Source: Methylacidiphilum caldifontis (lineage in GTDB: Bacteria > Verrucomicrobiota > Verrucomicrobiia > Methylacidiphilales > Methylacidiphilaceae). Taken from it: a DNA stretch of 64,000 bases. The stretch's first letter is position 1; every line of letters begins with the position of its first letter. The notes under the pieces are model-generated. The model had not been told where the DNA came from. It searched no databases and was given only the letters and a program-made list of their open reading frames with translations. The translations under genes and the position numbers were made by a program. This document shows, in pieces, positions 33,066 to 42,860 of the stretch. The stretch spans positions 1 through 64,000 of the forward strand of contig NZ_CP065957.1 of the NCBI RefSeq assembly GCF_017310505.1. Direction: 5' to 3'.

Positions 33066-34238
33066 GTGCCTTTCTGGATATGTAACTTATTGCTTTTCCT
33101 TTTTTTTCTTTCTGCACAAACACTGAAAAGTCAATTTCTATCTGATGAGGATGTTTCTATCAAGGAAAAAGACCTAAGAGAAATTTTCCAATCACCTATC
33201 CTTTTTTCCGACAATTATCTCTATCAGAATTCTAAAACGAAAATTTCTTCTTATGTTTCTACAGGAGATTCTTATTTAAGCTCTTCAGGAGGAAAAAATT
33301 TTCAACTCATTGAGGATCAAGACGGTTATGGGGTTATCCTTGAAAGTAATCCCTCTGATCAGCTCTCTTTTGTTCTCAATCCTTCTGCATCGATTCAAAA
33401 TGTAAATCCACTTAATGGCACTCAATCGACCATTTTTACATTTGGTTCTATTTCTCCCTTACTCAATAATTTTGATGCCGCAAACTCCGCTTCTCTTTCC
33501 TGGAAACTTGATAATTTTACAGCCAAGGGATGGATCAACCAGTCTTCTATATTCAACAACTGGCAAACTTATAATGTAATGACAGAAGGGTTCGGAACGG
33601 AGCTTTCTTATAAAAGCCAGCAGCAAACGCTCTTTTCTATTTCCTTGAGTAATAATCTCAATAGGTATGGAATGATGATTCCGGATTGGTCTTATATGTA
33701 CAGCCAATCGGACTCTTTGTGTGCACTCAGAGTTGAACAGCCCATACACAATACACCCCTAACGCTCTGGACCGAAGGCTCTTTTGACAGAGCGACAGCC
33801 CTTAGCGGTTTTGAAACAACAAACTATAGCTATGGTTGGACGCTACCGAGTGTAAAAGGGGGGCTAAACTGGGTTGTCAATTCAAAAGGCTACGTTTCTA
33901 TAGGAGCTAGCTCTTCCAAACTGCTCTTTAATCAAGGATGGGGATACGAAAATTTTAGCGATCTGTTTGGAGAATGGAAACAGTCGGTTTCATCCAAAGC
34001 TACTTTAAATTTTGGAACAGATTTCCAGGATTGCAACTATACCGCAGGTTCTCAAGAACTGTTATACACCGACCAGGGGAGCCGACTCTATATTTCTTTT
34101 GGACCTCAAGTCAAACTGTCCAAAGATTTTTCGGCCAGGTTGGATATGAAGTATCTATTGGGTGAACCTGACCTCAAGTATGAAGCTTTACAGATTCCTA
34201 ATCGGTACTTTATTTTCAGTGTTCAGGGTAAATTCTAA
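33066..34238 (+). CDS. Hypothetical exported protein, probable outer-membrane beta-barrel, 390 aa
   Basis: I do not recognise the family. The N-terminus is hydrophobic (about residues 5-18) and looks like a signal peptide cut near residue 22. The mature part is rich in Ser, Asn, Tyr and aromatic residues, with alternating patterns (for example LSWKLDNFTAKGWIN, ARLDMKYLLG), and ends in Phe (FIFSVQGKF), as do many outer-membrane barrels. It resembles a TonB-receptor-like or porin-like barrel without an obvious plug. The start is a GTG with no clear Shine-Dalgarno; a TTG a few codons later is an alternative. Its last four bases overlap the convergent DUF202 gene. Confidence 0.6.
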   Translation: MPFWICNLLLFLFFLSAQTLKSQFLSDEDVSIKEKDLREIFQSPILFSDNYLYQNSKTKISSYVSTGDSYLSSSGGKNFQLIEDQDGYGVILESNPSDQLSFVLNPSASIQNVNPLNGTQSTIFTFGSISPLLNNFDAANSASLSWKLDNFTAKGWINQSSIFNNWQTYNVMTEGFGTELSYKSQQQTLFSISLSNNLNRYGMMIPDWSYMYSQSDSLCALRVEQPIHNTPLTLWTEGSFDRATALSGFETTNYSYGWTLPSVKGGLNWVVNSKGYVSIGASSSKLLFNQGWGYENFSDLFGEWKQSVSSKATLNFGTDFQDCNYTAGSQELLYTDQGSRLYISFGPQVKLSKDFSARLDMKYLLGEPDLKYEALQIPNRYFIFSVQGKF

Positions 34239-34648
34239 CGTGTTTCTGCAGAAAACATGACATTTTTGCCCACTAGGAAAGCGAGCACAAGTCCACTTAG
34301 TCCGATTAGTATTCCCAATGCAACGTTTATCCAAGCTTTTTCAGCTATAAAAAGACTGTTACTATCGATCTGTTTGGCATTCAAAAAAAAGCGCACAGAG
34401 GCGGTCAGTATAACCAAAACACCTAGAGCCATGAATACAAATCCCATCCAAGGCACAAAAGGATCAAAGAACCGGGAGTTGGATTGTGGATTTTTTTCAA
34501 AAACAACACTGATGTAATCAAGAAAAAGAGTGAATTTCTCGACAAGAAAACCAAAGGCCATAATGGCTATACCCGTTCTGATCCAGGCTAAAAAAGTCCT
34601 CTCGTTAGCCGAATGATCGCCAAAATTTTTTATCATCGGAGTTCTCAC
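34235..34648 (-). CDS. DUF202 (YidH-like) inner-membrane protein, 137 aa
   Basis: A small membrane protein with three hydrophobic helices. The family signature is the start NERTFLAWIRTGIAIMAFGF, just after HSA, followed by VEKFTLFL. Helices two and three (WMGFVFMALGVLVILTASVR and the C-terminal ALGILIGLSGLVLAFLVG) fit YidH/DUF202. Function is unknown in this family. The stop codon overlaps that of the convergent gene at 33066-34238. Confidence 0.85.
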   Translation of the reverse strand: MRTPMIKNFGDHSANERTFLAWIRTGIAIMAFGFLVEKFTLFLDYISVVFEKNPQSNSRFFDPFVPWMGFVFMALGVLVILTASVRFFLNAKQIDSNSLFIAEKAWINVALGILIGLSGLVLAFLVGKNVMFSAETR

Positions 34649-34700
34649 CCTCAGGTGGGTTAAAATGATGGGTGGAAGAATCTTTTCATACCAAAACCAT

Positions 34701-35864
34701 TTATAGTCTTTCTATAAACCGGCGAAATCGTTCCAAGCCTGTTTTAATTCTTTCCATATTCGTCGCATAGGAAAGCCTGATTGACTGGTCATCTCCAAAA
34801 GCAATTCCAGGAACTACAGCTACTTTTTCCTCTTCAAGCAACCTTTGAGCAAAATCCGTAGAGCTCATCCCGGTTCGAGCTATATTGATGTAAACATAGA
34901 AAGCGCCCTGGGGTTTTGCATAAGAAATTTTGGCTATACTCGAAAGGGTTTTAATGATGTATTCCCGTCTTTTTTTGTATTCTTCAACCATGCTTTCGAC
35001 ACAGTCTTGAGGGCCTTTGTATGCAGCAAGCGCTCCCTTTTGGGCAAACGAAGTTGCATTGGAGGTCATATGACTCTGCAATGAAATGATCTGTTTTGCT
35101 GCCCATGGAGGGGAAGCCGAATAGCCAAGCCTCCAACCCGTCATTGCATAAGTTTTGCTAAAGCCATTAACCGTAAAGGTAAGATTGTAAATTTCTTTGC
35201 TGAATGAAGCGATACTGTAGTGGGTTAAATCATCATAAATGAGCTTTTCATAGATTTCATCCGAAAGGATGAGAATATCTTCTTCGAGAGCTACATGGGC
35301 GAGGGCTTCCAATTCTTCCTTCGAATAAACACTGCCGGTGGGATTAGAAGGGGTGTTGATGATAATCATTTTTGTTTTAGGAGTCATCGCCTCTTCAAAC
35401 TCTTTGGGTGTGATTTTATATCCATTTTCAGCTTGCGTTTGAACGATAATAGGATCAGCTCCTGCAATCTTGACCATTTCGGGATAACTCACCCAATAGG
35501 GAGCAGGAATAATCACTTCATCACCGGGATCAACCGTAGCAAGAATGACATTAATACAGGCATGTTTAGCCCCGCAACTCACATTAATCTGCTCTGGACT
35601 ATATTCCAGGGAGTTATCTTTTTTCAGTTTTTCACATATAGCCAATTTTAATTCAGGTATACCTGAAGAGGGCGTGTAGCGGGTAAAATTGGCATCGAGG
35701 GAGCCCATCGCAGCGGCCCTGATGTGTTCGGGAGTATCGAAATCGGGCTCTCCAGAAGTGAAGTTGACGACGTCTTCCCCTTTTTGAGCCATAGCTTTGG
35801 CTTTGCTATCCAGTGCAAGAGTAAGGGAAGGGCTAATCTTCCGAACTCGAGATGAAACTTCCAT
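34701..35864 (-). CDS. PLP-dependent aminotransferase, class I (aspartate aminotransferase type), 387 aa
   Basis: Transfers amino groups between aspartate (or related amino acids) and 2-oxoacids. Seen: FTSGEPDFDTPEHIRAAA, YTPSSGIPELKLAI, PAPYWVSYPEMV, INTPSNPTGSVYS, LSDEIYEKLIYDD and the PLP-lysine motif VNGFSKTYAMTGWRLGY (Lys of the SKTYAMTG segment). The C-terminal Arg that binds the substrate carboxylate is in QSIRLSYA. These match the thermophile-type AspC subgroup I-gamma. Substrate range can be broad (also prephenate in some relatives). The NDK gene lies 36 nt upstream on the same strand. Confidence 0.9.
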   Translation of the reverse strand: MEVSSRVRKISPSLTLALDSKAKAMAQKGEDVVNFTSGEPDFDTPEHIRAAAMGSLDANFTRYTPSSGIPELKLAICEKLKKDNSLEYSPEQINVSCGAKHACINVILATVDPGDEVIIPAPYWVSYPEMVKIAGADPIIVQTQAENGYKITPKEFEEAMTPKTKMIIINTPSNPTGSVYSKEELEALAHVALEEDILILSDEIYEKLIYDDLTHYSIASFSKEIYNLTFTVNGFSKTYAMTGWRLGYSASPPWAAKQIISLQSHMTSNATSFAQKGALAAYKGPQDCVESMVEEYKKRREYIIKTLSSIAKISYAKPQGAFYVYINIARTGMSSTDFAQRLLEEEKVAVVPGIAFGDDQSIRLSYATNMERIKTGLERFRRFIERL

Positions 35865-35900
35865 AATATTTTCCTTGTTTTTGCTTTTAAAATTTAAGAG

Positions 35901-37070
35901 TTAGGCTTCGTAAGCTTCTTGTATTAATGAGATAAAATTATTCTGCTGCATATTCAAAATTTTTATCTCTCTTTCAGCATTCTCAGGGGAATCTGAGGCA
36001 TGAGCAGCATTAACCATGATGCTTTGACCAAACTCTCTCCGGATGGATCCCGGAGGAGCTTTAGCCGGATCAGTGGGGCCAAGAACTTCTCTTACTTTTT
36101 TTACCGCATCGATCCCTTCATATATTAAAACGATACATTTTTCTTTTCCTGGCATTTTTTTCTGGATCGGTGAACAGTCCTTGGGATTGATACCGGTCAT
36201 GAATTTAACGATCGAGTTAAATTGTTCTTCGGCATAAAGCGGGCCAATAAGATTACCGAGTTCTTCTTCTCTAGAAGAATCTATCTTGATGCCTAAAGCG
36301 GATTCAAGAAGTTCCTTGGCTTTTATGGCAGCTGGCTTTTTAAGTTTCTCCTGAAGAGCCACCCTCACGGGAGCATAAAACTCCTCTGCTTCTGCAACAC
36401 TCATATGATGAACCTTGATAGCCGATATCGACAGTTCGGTTCTCGAAAACATGTCAATAACATATCCCGGTCTTCCGCTGGGAAAGCGAAAGTTATCGGG
36501 TTTTAGAATTACAACCGCTCTTTGATGGCCAGGCTTATTGTAAGTAGGAAGGATATGGGAAAGGATTCCTGAATCTTGATTGTAATATCTTTTCCAAAGA
36601 AGGAGCTTTGCTTTGGCTTCTTCAACAGAAGGAGGAGCAAGGACAGCCGGTTCAAAATATTTTACCGAACCGTCTCGATTGAAAATAAGATCTCCAAAGG
36701 TATCTCTGATTGTTTCTCCTCCTTTGCTTCGGTTGCGAAGGTTGCCTACAACTTCTCGAGTTTTTGCAACGGCATTTTCTCCCTTGAATAGCAATACCAT
36801 CACCCGTTGACGTTCCCCCGTTTGAGGATTAGGCATGTAATTCTCAAGGACGTAGTCTCGAATGAGTTCTTGAATTTGTCTGTCTTGGGGGTCACTTTCG
36901 GTAACGATCATTTTAGAGTATTCGAGAACAAGCTCTGGACTTGGCGAATACATAGCTGCCCCAGCTAGTTCAAGGGAACTTTGAGAGAGCAATCGTGAAA
37001 GAATAACCCCTGTTCGTGATTTGTATAAGGTATAGGGATTTATAATAACATAACTGAGTTCTTGTGCCAT
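35901..37070 (-). CDS. Double-length nucleoside-diphosphate kinase with one active site, 389 aa
   Basis: NDK balances (d)NTP pools by phosphate transfer through a catalytic His. Ordinary NDKs are about 140-150 aa; this protein carries two NDK-like modules. The second (from about residue 185, QRAVVILKPDNFRFPSGRPG) has the active-site motif NAAHASDS with His357 and the GPTDPAKAPPGSIRREFG nucleotide loop. The first (residues about 1-150, SYVIINPYTLYKSRTGVIL) has a matching GETIRDTFGDLIFN region but no HxSDS histidine, so it is probably structural or regulatory. It is likely co-transcribed with the aminotransferase 36 nt downstream. Assignment of the family is firm; the role of the first module is unknown. 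Confidence 0.88.
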   Translation of the reverse strand: MAQELSYVIINPYTLYKSRTGVILSRLLSQSSLELAGAAMYSPSPELVLEYSKMIVTESDPQDRQIQELIRDYVLENYMPNPQTGERQRVMVLLFKGENAVAKTREVVGNLRNRSKGGETIRDTFGDLIFNRDGSVKYFEPAVLAPPSVEEAKAKLLLWKRYYNQDSGILSHILPTYNKPGHQRAVVILKPDNFRFPSGRPGYVIDMFSRTELSISAIKVHHMSVAEAEEFYAPVRVALQEKLKKPAAIKAKELLESALGIKIDSSREEELGNLIGPLYAEEQFNSIVKFMTGINPKDCSPIQKKMPGKEKCIVLIYEGIDAVKKVREVLGPTDPAKAPPGSIRREFGQSIMVNAAHASDSPENAEREIKILNMQQNNFISLIQEAYEA

Positions 37071-37130
37071 AGACTTTCTGAATCGTTGAGGTTCTTCAAA
37101 ATTTTATGATTATTTTATTATTTTGTCCTG

Positions 37131-38186
37131 TCAAAATCTGTTTATCATGGTCTCTGTTTTGAAATCAAACAATGAAAAATTAGGATTTACATCGAAACTT
37201 TTAGTTATCGGCAAACCTAAAGCATAGAATAGCGCCCCTACAAAAGCAATCATCGCGGCGTTATCTGTACAAAACTTTTTTTCGGCAAACAGTACTTCTA
37301 TTCCTTTTTCAAAAGCTTTCTTTTCGAGAAGTTCCCGAATCCTTTTATTGGCAAGTACTCCTCCTGATGCTGAGATGAGGGGTAAGGAAAAGCTCTGGGC
37401 TGCAGCGATCGTTTTTTCTTGAATGATTTTTGCGACAGTCTCCTGGAAAGAAGCGCAAACATCGAACAGGAATTGTTGGTTCTGGTATAACATTGCTTTG
37501 TTTTTTTCTAAAAAAATTTTTACCGCTGTCTTAAGACCGCTAAAGCTAAAATTAAAGTTATTTTTTTCCATTAGACTCAATGGGAAAGTATGGGCATGAG
37601 GATTGCCTAATTGAGCATATTTTTCGATTTCTGGGCCTCCGGGATAGCTTAATCCAAGAAGTCGGGCAACCTTGTCGAAGGCTTCGCCGGCTGCATCATC
37701 TATGGTTGAACCGATTTTGTGATAGTCTCTGGGACCATCAACCCGAGCTAAGAGAGTGTGACCTCCACTTACAATGAGTCCAAGGAAAGGAAACCTTAGC
37801 TTTTGTTCCCTTTCAATAAAAGGTGAAAAGAGATGTCCTTCCAAGTGATTTATACCAAAAACGGGTATTCCCAATCCAAGGGCAAGTCCTCTTGCAAATG
37901 AGTTGCCTACAAGTAGTGAAGCCATGAGTCCTGGTCCTTCTGTTACAGCTATAGCTTGTAGTTTCTCTAAATTTAAACTCCCGCTACTGATCATGTCTTT
38001 GAGAAGAATGGGAAGATTTTTAGAATGTTCTCTGACTGCAAATTCGGGGACTATGCCTCCAAAAGGTTTGTGTAGAGGGGCTTGGGTAATGCATCGGCTG
38101 TCCATAATTACGTTCTTTCCCCCAATATTCTCCACGACAGCAATAGCGGATTCATCACATGAAGACTCGATTCCGATCCAGAGCAT
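37131..38186 (-). CDS. tsaD: tRNA N6-adenosine threonylcarbamoyltransferase TsaD, 351 aa
   Basis: Catalyses the last step of the t6A modification at position 37 of ANN-decoding tRNAs, together with TsaB, TsaE and TsaC (not in this window). ASKHA fold: WIGIESSCDESAIAVV phosphate loop, metal ligands in NHLEGHLFSPF (HxxxH), the nucleotide loops LIVSGGHTLLARVDGPRDY and DDAAGEAFDKVARLLGL, and late motifs ASGGVLANKRIREL and CTDNAAMIAFVG. Length is typical. It lies between NDK and the UDP-glucuronate decarboxylase gene, all on the minus strand. Confidence 0.96.
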   Translation of the reverse strand: MLWIGIESSCDESAIAVVENIGGKNVIMDSRCITQAPLHKPFGGIVPEFAVREHSKNLPILLKDMISSGSLNLEKLQAIAVTEGPGLMASLLVGNSFARGLALGLGIPVFGINHLEGHLFSPFIEREQKLRFPFLGLIVSGGHTLLARVDGPRDYHKIGSTIDDAAGEAFDKVARLLGLSYPGGPEIEKYAQLGNPHAHTFPLSLMEKNNFNFSFSGLKTAVKIFLEKNKAMLYQNQQFLFDVCASFQETVAKIIQEKTIAAAQSFSLPLISASGGVLANKRIRELLEKKAFEKGIEVLFAEKKFCTDNAAMIAFVGALFYALGLPITKSFDVNPNFSLFDFKTETMINRF

Positions 38187-38223
38187 AGAAAAATTAGTTG
38201 TTAATATTAAAGGATGTAGAGAT

Positions 38224-39162
38224 TTATTTTTTTAGCCTTTCTTTAAACCATCGGATGGTTATTTTTAATCCTTCTTCAAGATCAACACAGGGTTTCCAGC
38301 CTAAAATCCTCATCGCTCGGCTAATATCCGGCTTTCTTTGCTTTGGATCATCAACAGGAAGAGGTTCAAAAATAATGTTTTCAGCTACTCCGGTCAATTT
38401 GCATATCATTTTTGCAAATTCAAGAATGGTCATTTCTTTGGGATTCCCTAAATTAATCGGTTCATGGTAGTCTGAGTGCGCAAGGGCATATACTCCATCA
38501 ATTAAATCTGAAACATAACAGAAACTACGCGTTTGTGAGCCATTTCCGAAAACGGTTAGGGGCTTGCCTTCGAGGGCTTGAGAGATGAAAGCGGGAACCA
38601 CGCGCCCGTCTCTTAATCTCATGCGTGGTCCAAAAGTATTAAAAATTCTAACAATATAAGTCGGAATTTTATGGACCCGATGATAAGCCATAGTCAAGGC
38701 TTCAGCAAATCTTTTAGCTTCATCATAGACCCCTCTAGGTCCAATAGGATTGACGTTCCCCCAATAGTCTTCAGATTGGGGATGAACAAGAGGATCACCA
38801 TAACATTCAGAGGTAGAGGCTAGACAGAATGCACTGTTTTTACCCTTTGCCATTCCTAAAGTTCGGTATGTTCCTAAGGAGCCTACTTTTAATGTTTGAA
38901 TGGGTAACTCCATGTAATCGATAGGACTTGCAGGTGAAGCAAAATGGAAAACAATGTCTACTTTTCCTGGAATATTCAAATATTCAGTGACATCCTGGAT
39001 AATCAAATCAAATTTGGAGTCATGCTTAAGATGTTCAAGGTTGGCAAGGTTACCTGTAATAAGGTTGTCTATGCCAATAACTCGATAATCCGAAGCAAGC
39101 AGTTTATCAACCAAATGGCTGCCTAAAAAACCTGCGGCACCTGTAACGACGGCAACTTTCAT
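38224..39162 (-). CDS. UDP-glucuronate decarboxylase-type NAD-dependent sugar epimerase (extended SDR), 312 aa
   Basis: Probably converts UDP-glucuronate to UDP-xylose for surface polysaccharides. Rossmann motif [15 protein letters not shown], then [13 protein letters not shown] (UXS-type, SPASP), [14 protein letters not shown], the catalytic YDEAKRFAE (YxxxK) and the specific [21 protein letters not shown] segment. These distinguish decarboxylases from GalE-type epimerases. The ATG at 39162 is used; a TTG three codons upstream also fits. The gene precedes tsaD on the minus strand with a 37-nt gap. Confidence 0.88.
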   Translation of the reverse strand: MKVAVVTGAAGFLGSHLVDKLLASDYRVIGIDNLITGNLANLEHLKHDSKFDLIIQDVTEYLNIPGKVDIVFHFASPASPIDYMELPIQTLKVGSLGTYRTLGMAKGKNSAFCLASTSECYGDPLVHPQSEDYWGNVNPIGPRGVYDEAKRFAEALTMAYHRVHKIPTYIVRIFNTFGPRMRLRDGRVVPAFISQALEGKPLTVFGNGSQTRSFCYVSDLIDGVYALAHSDYHEPINLGNPKEMTILEFAKMICKLTGVAENIIFEPLPVDDPKQRKPDISRAMRILGWKPCVDLEEGLKITIRWFKERLKK

Positions 39163-39241
39163 AAAATTCAATTTTTTAAGGATAACCTTTTTTCTTTATT
39201 TTCCAAAAGAAGATTTTTTGATGTAATAAAAGTTTTGAAAA

Positions 39242-40273
39242 TTAGGAAAAGAGAGCTGGGTTTGCTATTTCTAGAAGTTTATGAAGATTTTCTCGACTTC
39301 CCAGTGCGATGAGTGTCATTCCTGCGCTAAGAATCGTTTGGCCTCCAACGTTATGAATCCAAGTTCCATTTGGAAATTTACAGGCTAGAATAGTTACATT
39401 GAGATTGTTGCGAATTTGAGATTGGGCAAGGGTCTGTCCAACAAGGGAAGAAGAAGGAGAAATGAAGATCTGTTCAACAACAAGTTCTTTTCCCTCCACG
39501 TTGGCAACTTCACAGAAAAAATCAGCCACTTCGGGCCGAATCAACATAGAAACAATTCTCCACGCCGATACTTTCTGGGGCAGAAGAACATGGTTCGCTC
39601 CCGCTTTGATGAGTTTATCCTCGAAATTCCTGGAAGAAGCTCGGGAGACGATTTGAATAGAAGGATTAAGAAATCTTGCAGTCAACACGATCAAAATATT
39701 TTCTTTGTCTATGGAGGTAACTGCAGCTAAACCTTGTGCTTCTTTTATTTTTGCCTCGACTAATATTTCTTCATCCGATCCACTCCCCAAAATAGCGAGT
39801 TCCCCTAAGGCATTGAGATGGGATATTTTTTCCGGATCAGTATCAATGATCACGTAGTTTTTCCCTTCGGCTTTTAACTCTTCAACAACATATCGACCCG
39901 TCCGACCATAACCACAAACTATAAAATGGTTTTTTAACTTGCGAATCATTTGCATTCTCCGCTTTCTTTCAAAATCCTCTTTCCATTCCCCGGAGGAAAA
40001 ATAGGCTAGAGCCGTAGAAGCAGAATATCCCGCTAAGCTAACCCCACTGGCAATAAGAAAAATGGTAAATATTTTTCCTGCTGTGGAAAGGGGCACGACT
40101 TCATTGTATCCTACCGTACTTAGGGTAATTACTGTCATGAAAATGGAGTCGAGAAAAGAGATGTTTTCAATAAAGTGGTAGCCTAAAGTACCAATGAGGA
40201 GAAGAAAGCAGAGGATAAGGAAAGCGATTTTAAATTTTTTCGAAGAATTTTTAGTATAATGGACAGCGGACAA
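39242..40273 (-). CDS. Potassium channel protein with TrkA/RCK domains, 343 aa
   Basis: Two membrane helices (about residues 14-31 and 63-85) flank a pore loop with the selectivity filter TLSTVGYNEV. A TrkA-N/RCK domain follows (IVCGYGRTGRYVVEEL, Rossmann-type, then VIIDTDPEK). A C-terminal TrkA-C domain with SLVGQTLAQSQIR ends the chain. This is the MthK/Kch-like architecture of a ligand-gated K+ channel of the inner membrane. The ligand may be NAD(H) or Ca2+, not predictable here. The gene lies 23 nt downstream of rsfS on the same strand. Confidence 0.92.
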   Translation of the reverse strand: MSAVHYTKNSSKKFKIAFLILCFLLLIGTLGYHFIENISFLDSIFMTVITLSTVGYNEVVPLSTAGKIFTIFLIASGVSLAGYSASTALAYFSSGEWKEDFERKRRMQMIRKLKNHFIVCGYGRTGRYVVEELKAEGKNYVIIDTDPEKISHLNALGELAILGSGSDEEILVEAKIKEAQGLAAVTSIDKENILIVLTARFLNPSIQIVSRASSRNFEDKLIKAGANHVLLPQKVSAWRIVSMLIRPEVADFFCEVANVEGKELVVEQIFISPSSSLVGQTLAQSQIRNNLNVTILACKFPNGTWIHNVGGQTILSAGMTLIALGSRENLHKLLEIANPALFS

Positions 40274-40296
40274 CGATTGGACCTCTTAGCTTAGAA

Positions 40297-40743
40297 TTAC
40301 ATTACTGGGGCATCCCCCCAAAGCTTTTCCAATTCATAAAAGGCTCTTTCTTCTTCCATAAATACGTGGACAAGAACTGGCCCATAATCGATGATCACCC
40401 AATGGCTTTGAGGTGAACCTTCGATATGGAGGGGATTGAGATGAAATTCTTCCCGTATCTTTTCTTCTAGTCCAAAGGTTAGGGCTTTCAAGTGGGGTTC
40501 GGAAGTGGCCGTACAGACAACAAAGAAATCGACAAAAGAGGATATTTTTCTTAAGTCAAGGATAATTGGGGCAATCCCTTTTTTTTCAAGAATGATCTTC
40601 TTACAGCTTTGTGCAAGAGACAAAGTTTCCTCTTCATTTGGAGCAATGGGGGAAGACTCAGTAGGGTATGAAGCTGTTTTAAGTTTTTGAGTAAGGATGT
40701 CGATAACCCCCTTTTTATTCCTGACCGCTTTTCTTTGGCTCAT
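40297..40743 (-). CDS. rsfS: Ribosomal silencing factor RsfS, 148 aa
   Basis: Binds ribosomal protein uL14 and keeps 50S and 30S subunits apart when nutrients are scarce. Conserved blocks: ILDLRKISSFVDFFVVCTAT, EPHLKALTFGLEEKI and GSPQSHWVIIDYGPVLVHVF, then YELEKLWGDAP at the end. About 38 residues precede the usual start of the family. It is found just downstream of nadD on the same strand, a very common pairing in bacteria that supports both calls. Confidence 0.94.
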   Translation of the reverse strand: MSQRKAVRNKKGVIDILTQKLKTASYPTESSPIAPNEEETLSLAQSCKKIILEKKGIAPIILDLRKISSFVDFFVVCTATSEPHLKALTFGLEEKIREEFHLNPLHIEGSPQSHWVIIDYGPVLVHVFMEEERAFYELEKLWGDAPVM

Positions 40744-40847
40744 GAAATGAACTTATTGGTTATGTTGGTTTTCTTACAACCAAAAAAGGCGTCTTCAATA
40801 AAAGAGCAGAGCTAAAAAGAACAAAGTCTAGTTTTGATCTAATAAGA

Positions 40848-41459
40848 CTATTTCTCATGAGCAATTTTATTAGGTATATAAATCGAATGTTTTTTAATAT
40901 AATTGAAAACCGCTTCAGGCAAAAGATGGAAAAACGGCAAATCTTTTTTAACTCTTTCACGAATTTCCGTAGAAGATATATCTACATAACGAATTTTTGG
41001 CAAGGGAATAAGATAATCTGTTTTTTCGAAAGGATAATTAGACCTAGGGACGACGATAAATTTAACGATTTGAATCAACTCCGCATAATCTTTCCAACGG
41101 GGAAGGCCAGCTATTTGATCAGAGCCAATGATCCAGAAAAGTTCCGCTTGGGGGTATAGCTTATGGAATTGCTTTGCTGTTTTTATTGAATAGGAAGGAG
41201 CTGGGCTTTGCACTTCAAATGGGCAAACCTCGAAGTTTTTAAAAGGTTCTATGGCAAGCTGGATCATTTCTAGCCTTTCGTGGCCCGTAGCTTGAGGATT
41301 TTGCTTTTTAAAAGGAGAACGGGAACAGGGCATGAAAATAATTTTGTTTAATGGAATCTGTTCAAGACAATCCATAGCACTAATGAGATGGCCGTAGTGA
41401 ATTGGATCAAAGCTGCCTCCAAATATTGCCAGACGTAGAGAAGAGGATTTCTTTATCAT
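40848..41459 (-). CDS. nadD: Nicotinate-nucleotide adenylyltransferase, 203 aa
   Basis: Forms nicotinate adenine dinucleotide from NaMN and ATP in NAD biosynthesis. Nucleotidyltransferase motif LAIFGGSFDPIHYGHLISA (GxFDPxHxGH), then IIFMPCSRSPFKKQ, WIIGSDQIAGLPRWKDY and the C-terminal VDISSTEIRERVKK (ISSTxIR). Length fits NadD. Transcribed toward rsfS with about 100 nt between; divergent from tRNA-Pro. Confidence 0.95.
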   Translation of the reverse strand: MIKKSSSLRLAIFGGSFDPIHYGHLISAMDCLEQIPLNKIIFMPCSRSPFKKQNPQATGHERLEMIQLAIEPFKNFEVCPFEVQSPAPSYSIKTAKQFHKLYPQAELFWIIGSDQIAGLPRWKDYAELIQIVKFIVVPRSNYPFEKTDYLIPLPKIRYVDISSTEIRERVKKDLPFFHLLPEAVFNYIKKHSIYIPNKIAHEK

Positions 41460-41547
41460 AAAGAAAGCAATTAAATTATAATTGACAATTTAGTTGTAAA
41501 TCGGATTTGTTAGTCATTGATTTATTTCTGTGCTTAAAAAAGAGAAA

Positions 41548-41621
<74 letters not shown>

Positions 41622-41741
41622 TAATTTTGTCTTTTCTGTTTTATTTTATTTCCCATTTAACTATCTTTTACCTATTAATTCATTATATTCATTTGATTTT
41701 GTTGTTTAGAAAAAATCCCAATACTTTTTCTTCATTAAGCT

Positions 41742-42845
41742 ATGAAAACCATGGAAAGCAACCAAGTAGAAAATTATCCGGATATTGAGAGAATTATTCA
41801 GTTTGATTTTGTTCGTGCGACAGAAGGAGCGGCATTGACGGTTTATAGGTGGTTAGGTCGAGGAGATAAAGAAAAAGCTGATGCTGCTGCTTCGGATGCT
41901 ATCCGGGGTATGTTTGATCTCATGGATATTAGAGGAGAAGTGGTCATTGGGGAAGGTCTTAAGGATAAGGCTCCAGGCATATTTAAGGGCGAAAAACTTG
42001 GAAAATGGAGTCCCCAAGCTCCCCTATACGATATAGCTGTTGATCCCATAGATGGGACGACCAATGTGTCCAAAGGAACCGGAAGCTCTTTATCGGTTAT
42101 TGCTGCTGCTTCCCCTGAACCCGGCGTGGAATGTGCTCTTTTAGATATTCCTTGTTTTTATGTCATGAAGCTTGCTTATGGACCACAAGTCAAAAATTAT
42201 ATCCGTTCCTTGGGAGTGGATTGCCTTAAGCTTACAAGTCCTGTTGATGAGCTTCTTCCTATCATAGCTCGAGGGCTTAGAAAAAGACTGACCGATCTTG
42301 TTGTCTGTGTTCTAGATAGACCGAGGCATGAAAGACTCATTAAGGAAATTAGGTCAATGGGATGTGCTCTGCGCTTAATTAGTGATGGGGATGTGACGGC
42401 AGCAATGTTACCTTCTATCCCTGGAGGAAGCATAGATGTTTATATTGGAATCGGGGGTGCTCCAGAAGCCGTGCTCGCAGCAGCGGCAATTAAATGTTTA
42501 GGGGGAGAAATCCAAATTATGATCTGGCCTAAGGATGAACAAGAAAAGCAATATTTAATTGAGCAAGGGTGGGGAGATCGATTGGATCAAATTTTTTATA
42601 CAGATGACTTGGCTAAAGGGGGCAACATTATTTTTTGTGCAACGGCGATAACAGATTGCCCAGGAATTCCAGGAGTCCGATTTACGGACAAGTATGCGAT
42701 TACAAATTCTCTTTTAATGAGGGCAAAGAATAGAACGATTAGAAAAATAGAAACTTACCACAACCTTAACTACAAAACGATTCGATTGCATAGCGAAAAA
42801 GGGGAAAAATGGGTGAGCGTACCCAAATCTGAAGTGTTCCTTTAA
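41742..42845 (+). CDS. glpX: Fructose-1,6-bisphosphatase class II (GlpX), 367 aa
   Basis: Dephosphorylates fructose-1,6-bisphosphate in gluconeogenesis; in autotrophs the family may also act on sedoheptulose-1,7-bisphosphate in the Calvin cycle. Metal and substrate motifs: VRATEGAALTVYRWLGRGDK, GEVVIGEGLKDKAPGIFKGE, YDIAVDPIDGTTNVSKG and ISDGDVTAAMLPS, then GIGGAPEAVLAAAAIKCLGG. The length (about 330-370 aa) is normal. Two ATGs three codons apart compete as start (41742, 41751). It follows tRNA-Pro and is convergent with the rhomboid-like gene. Confidence 0.94.
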   Translation: MKTMESNQVENYPDIERIIQFDFVRATEGAALTVYRWLGRGDKEKADAAASDAIRGMFDLMDIRGEVVIGEGLKDKAPGIFKGEKLGKWSPQAPLYDIAVDPIDGTTNVSKGTGSSLSVIAAASPEPGVECALLDIPCFYVMKLAYGPQVKNYIRSLGVDCLKLTSPVDELLPIIARGLRKRLTDLVVCVLDRPRHERLIKEIRSMGCALRLISDGDVTAAMLPSIPGGSIDVYIGIGGAPEAVLAAAAIKCLGGEIQIMIWPKDEQEKQYLIEQGWGDRLDQIFYTDDLAKGGNIIFCATAITDCPGIPGVRFTDKYAITNSLLMRAKNRTIRKIETYHNLNYKTIRLHSEKGEKWVSVPKSEVFL

Positions 42846-42860
42846 AGCTGACTTTATCTT

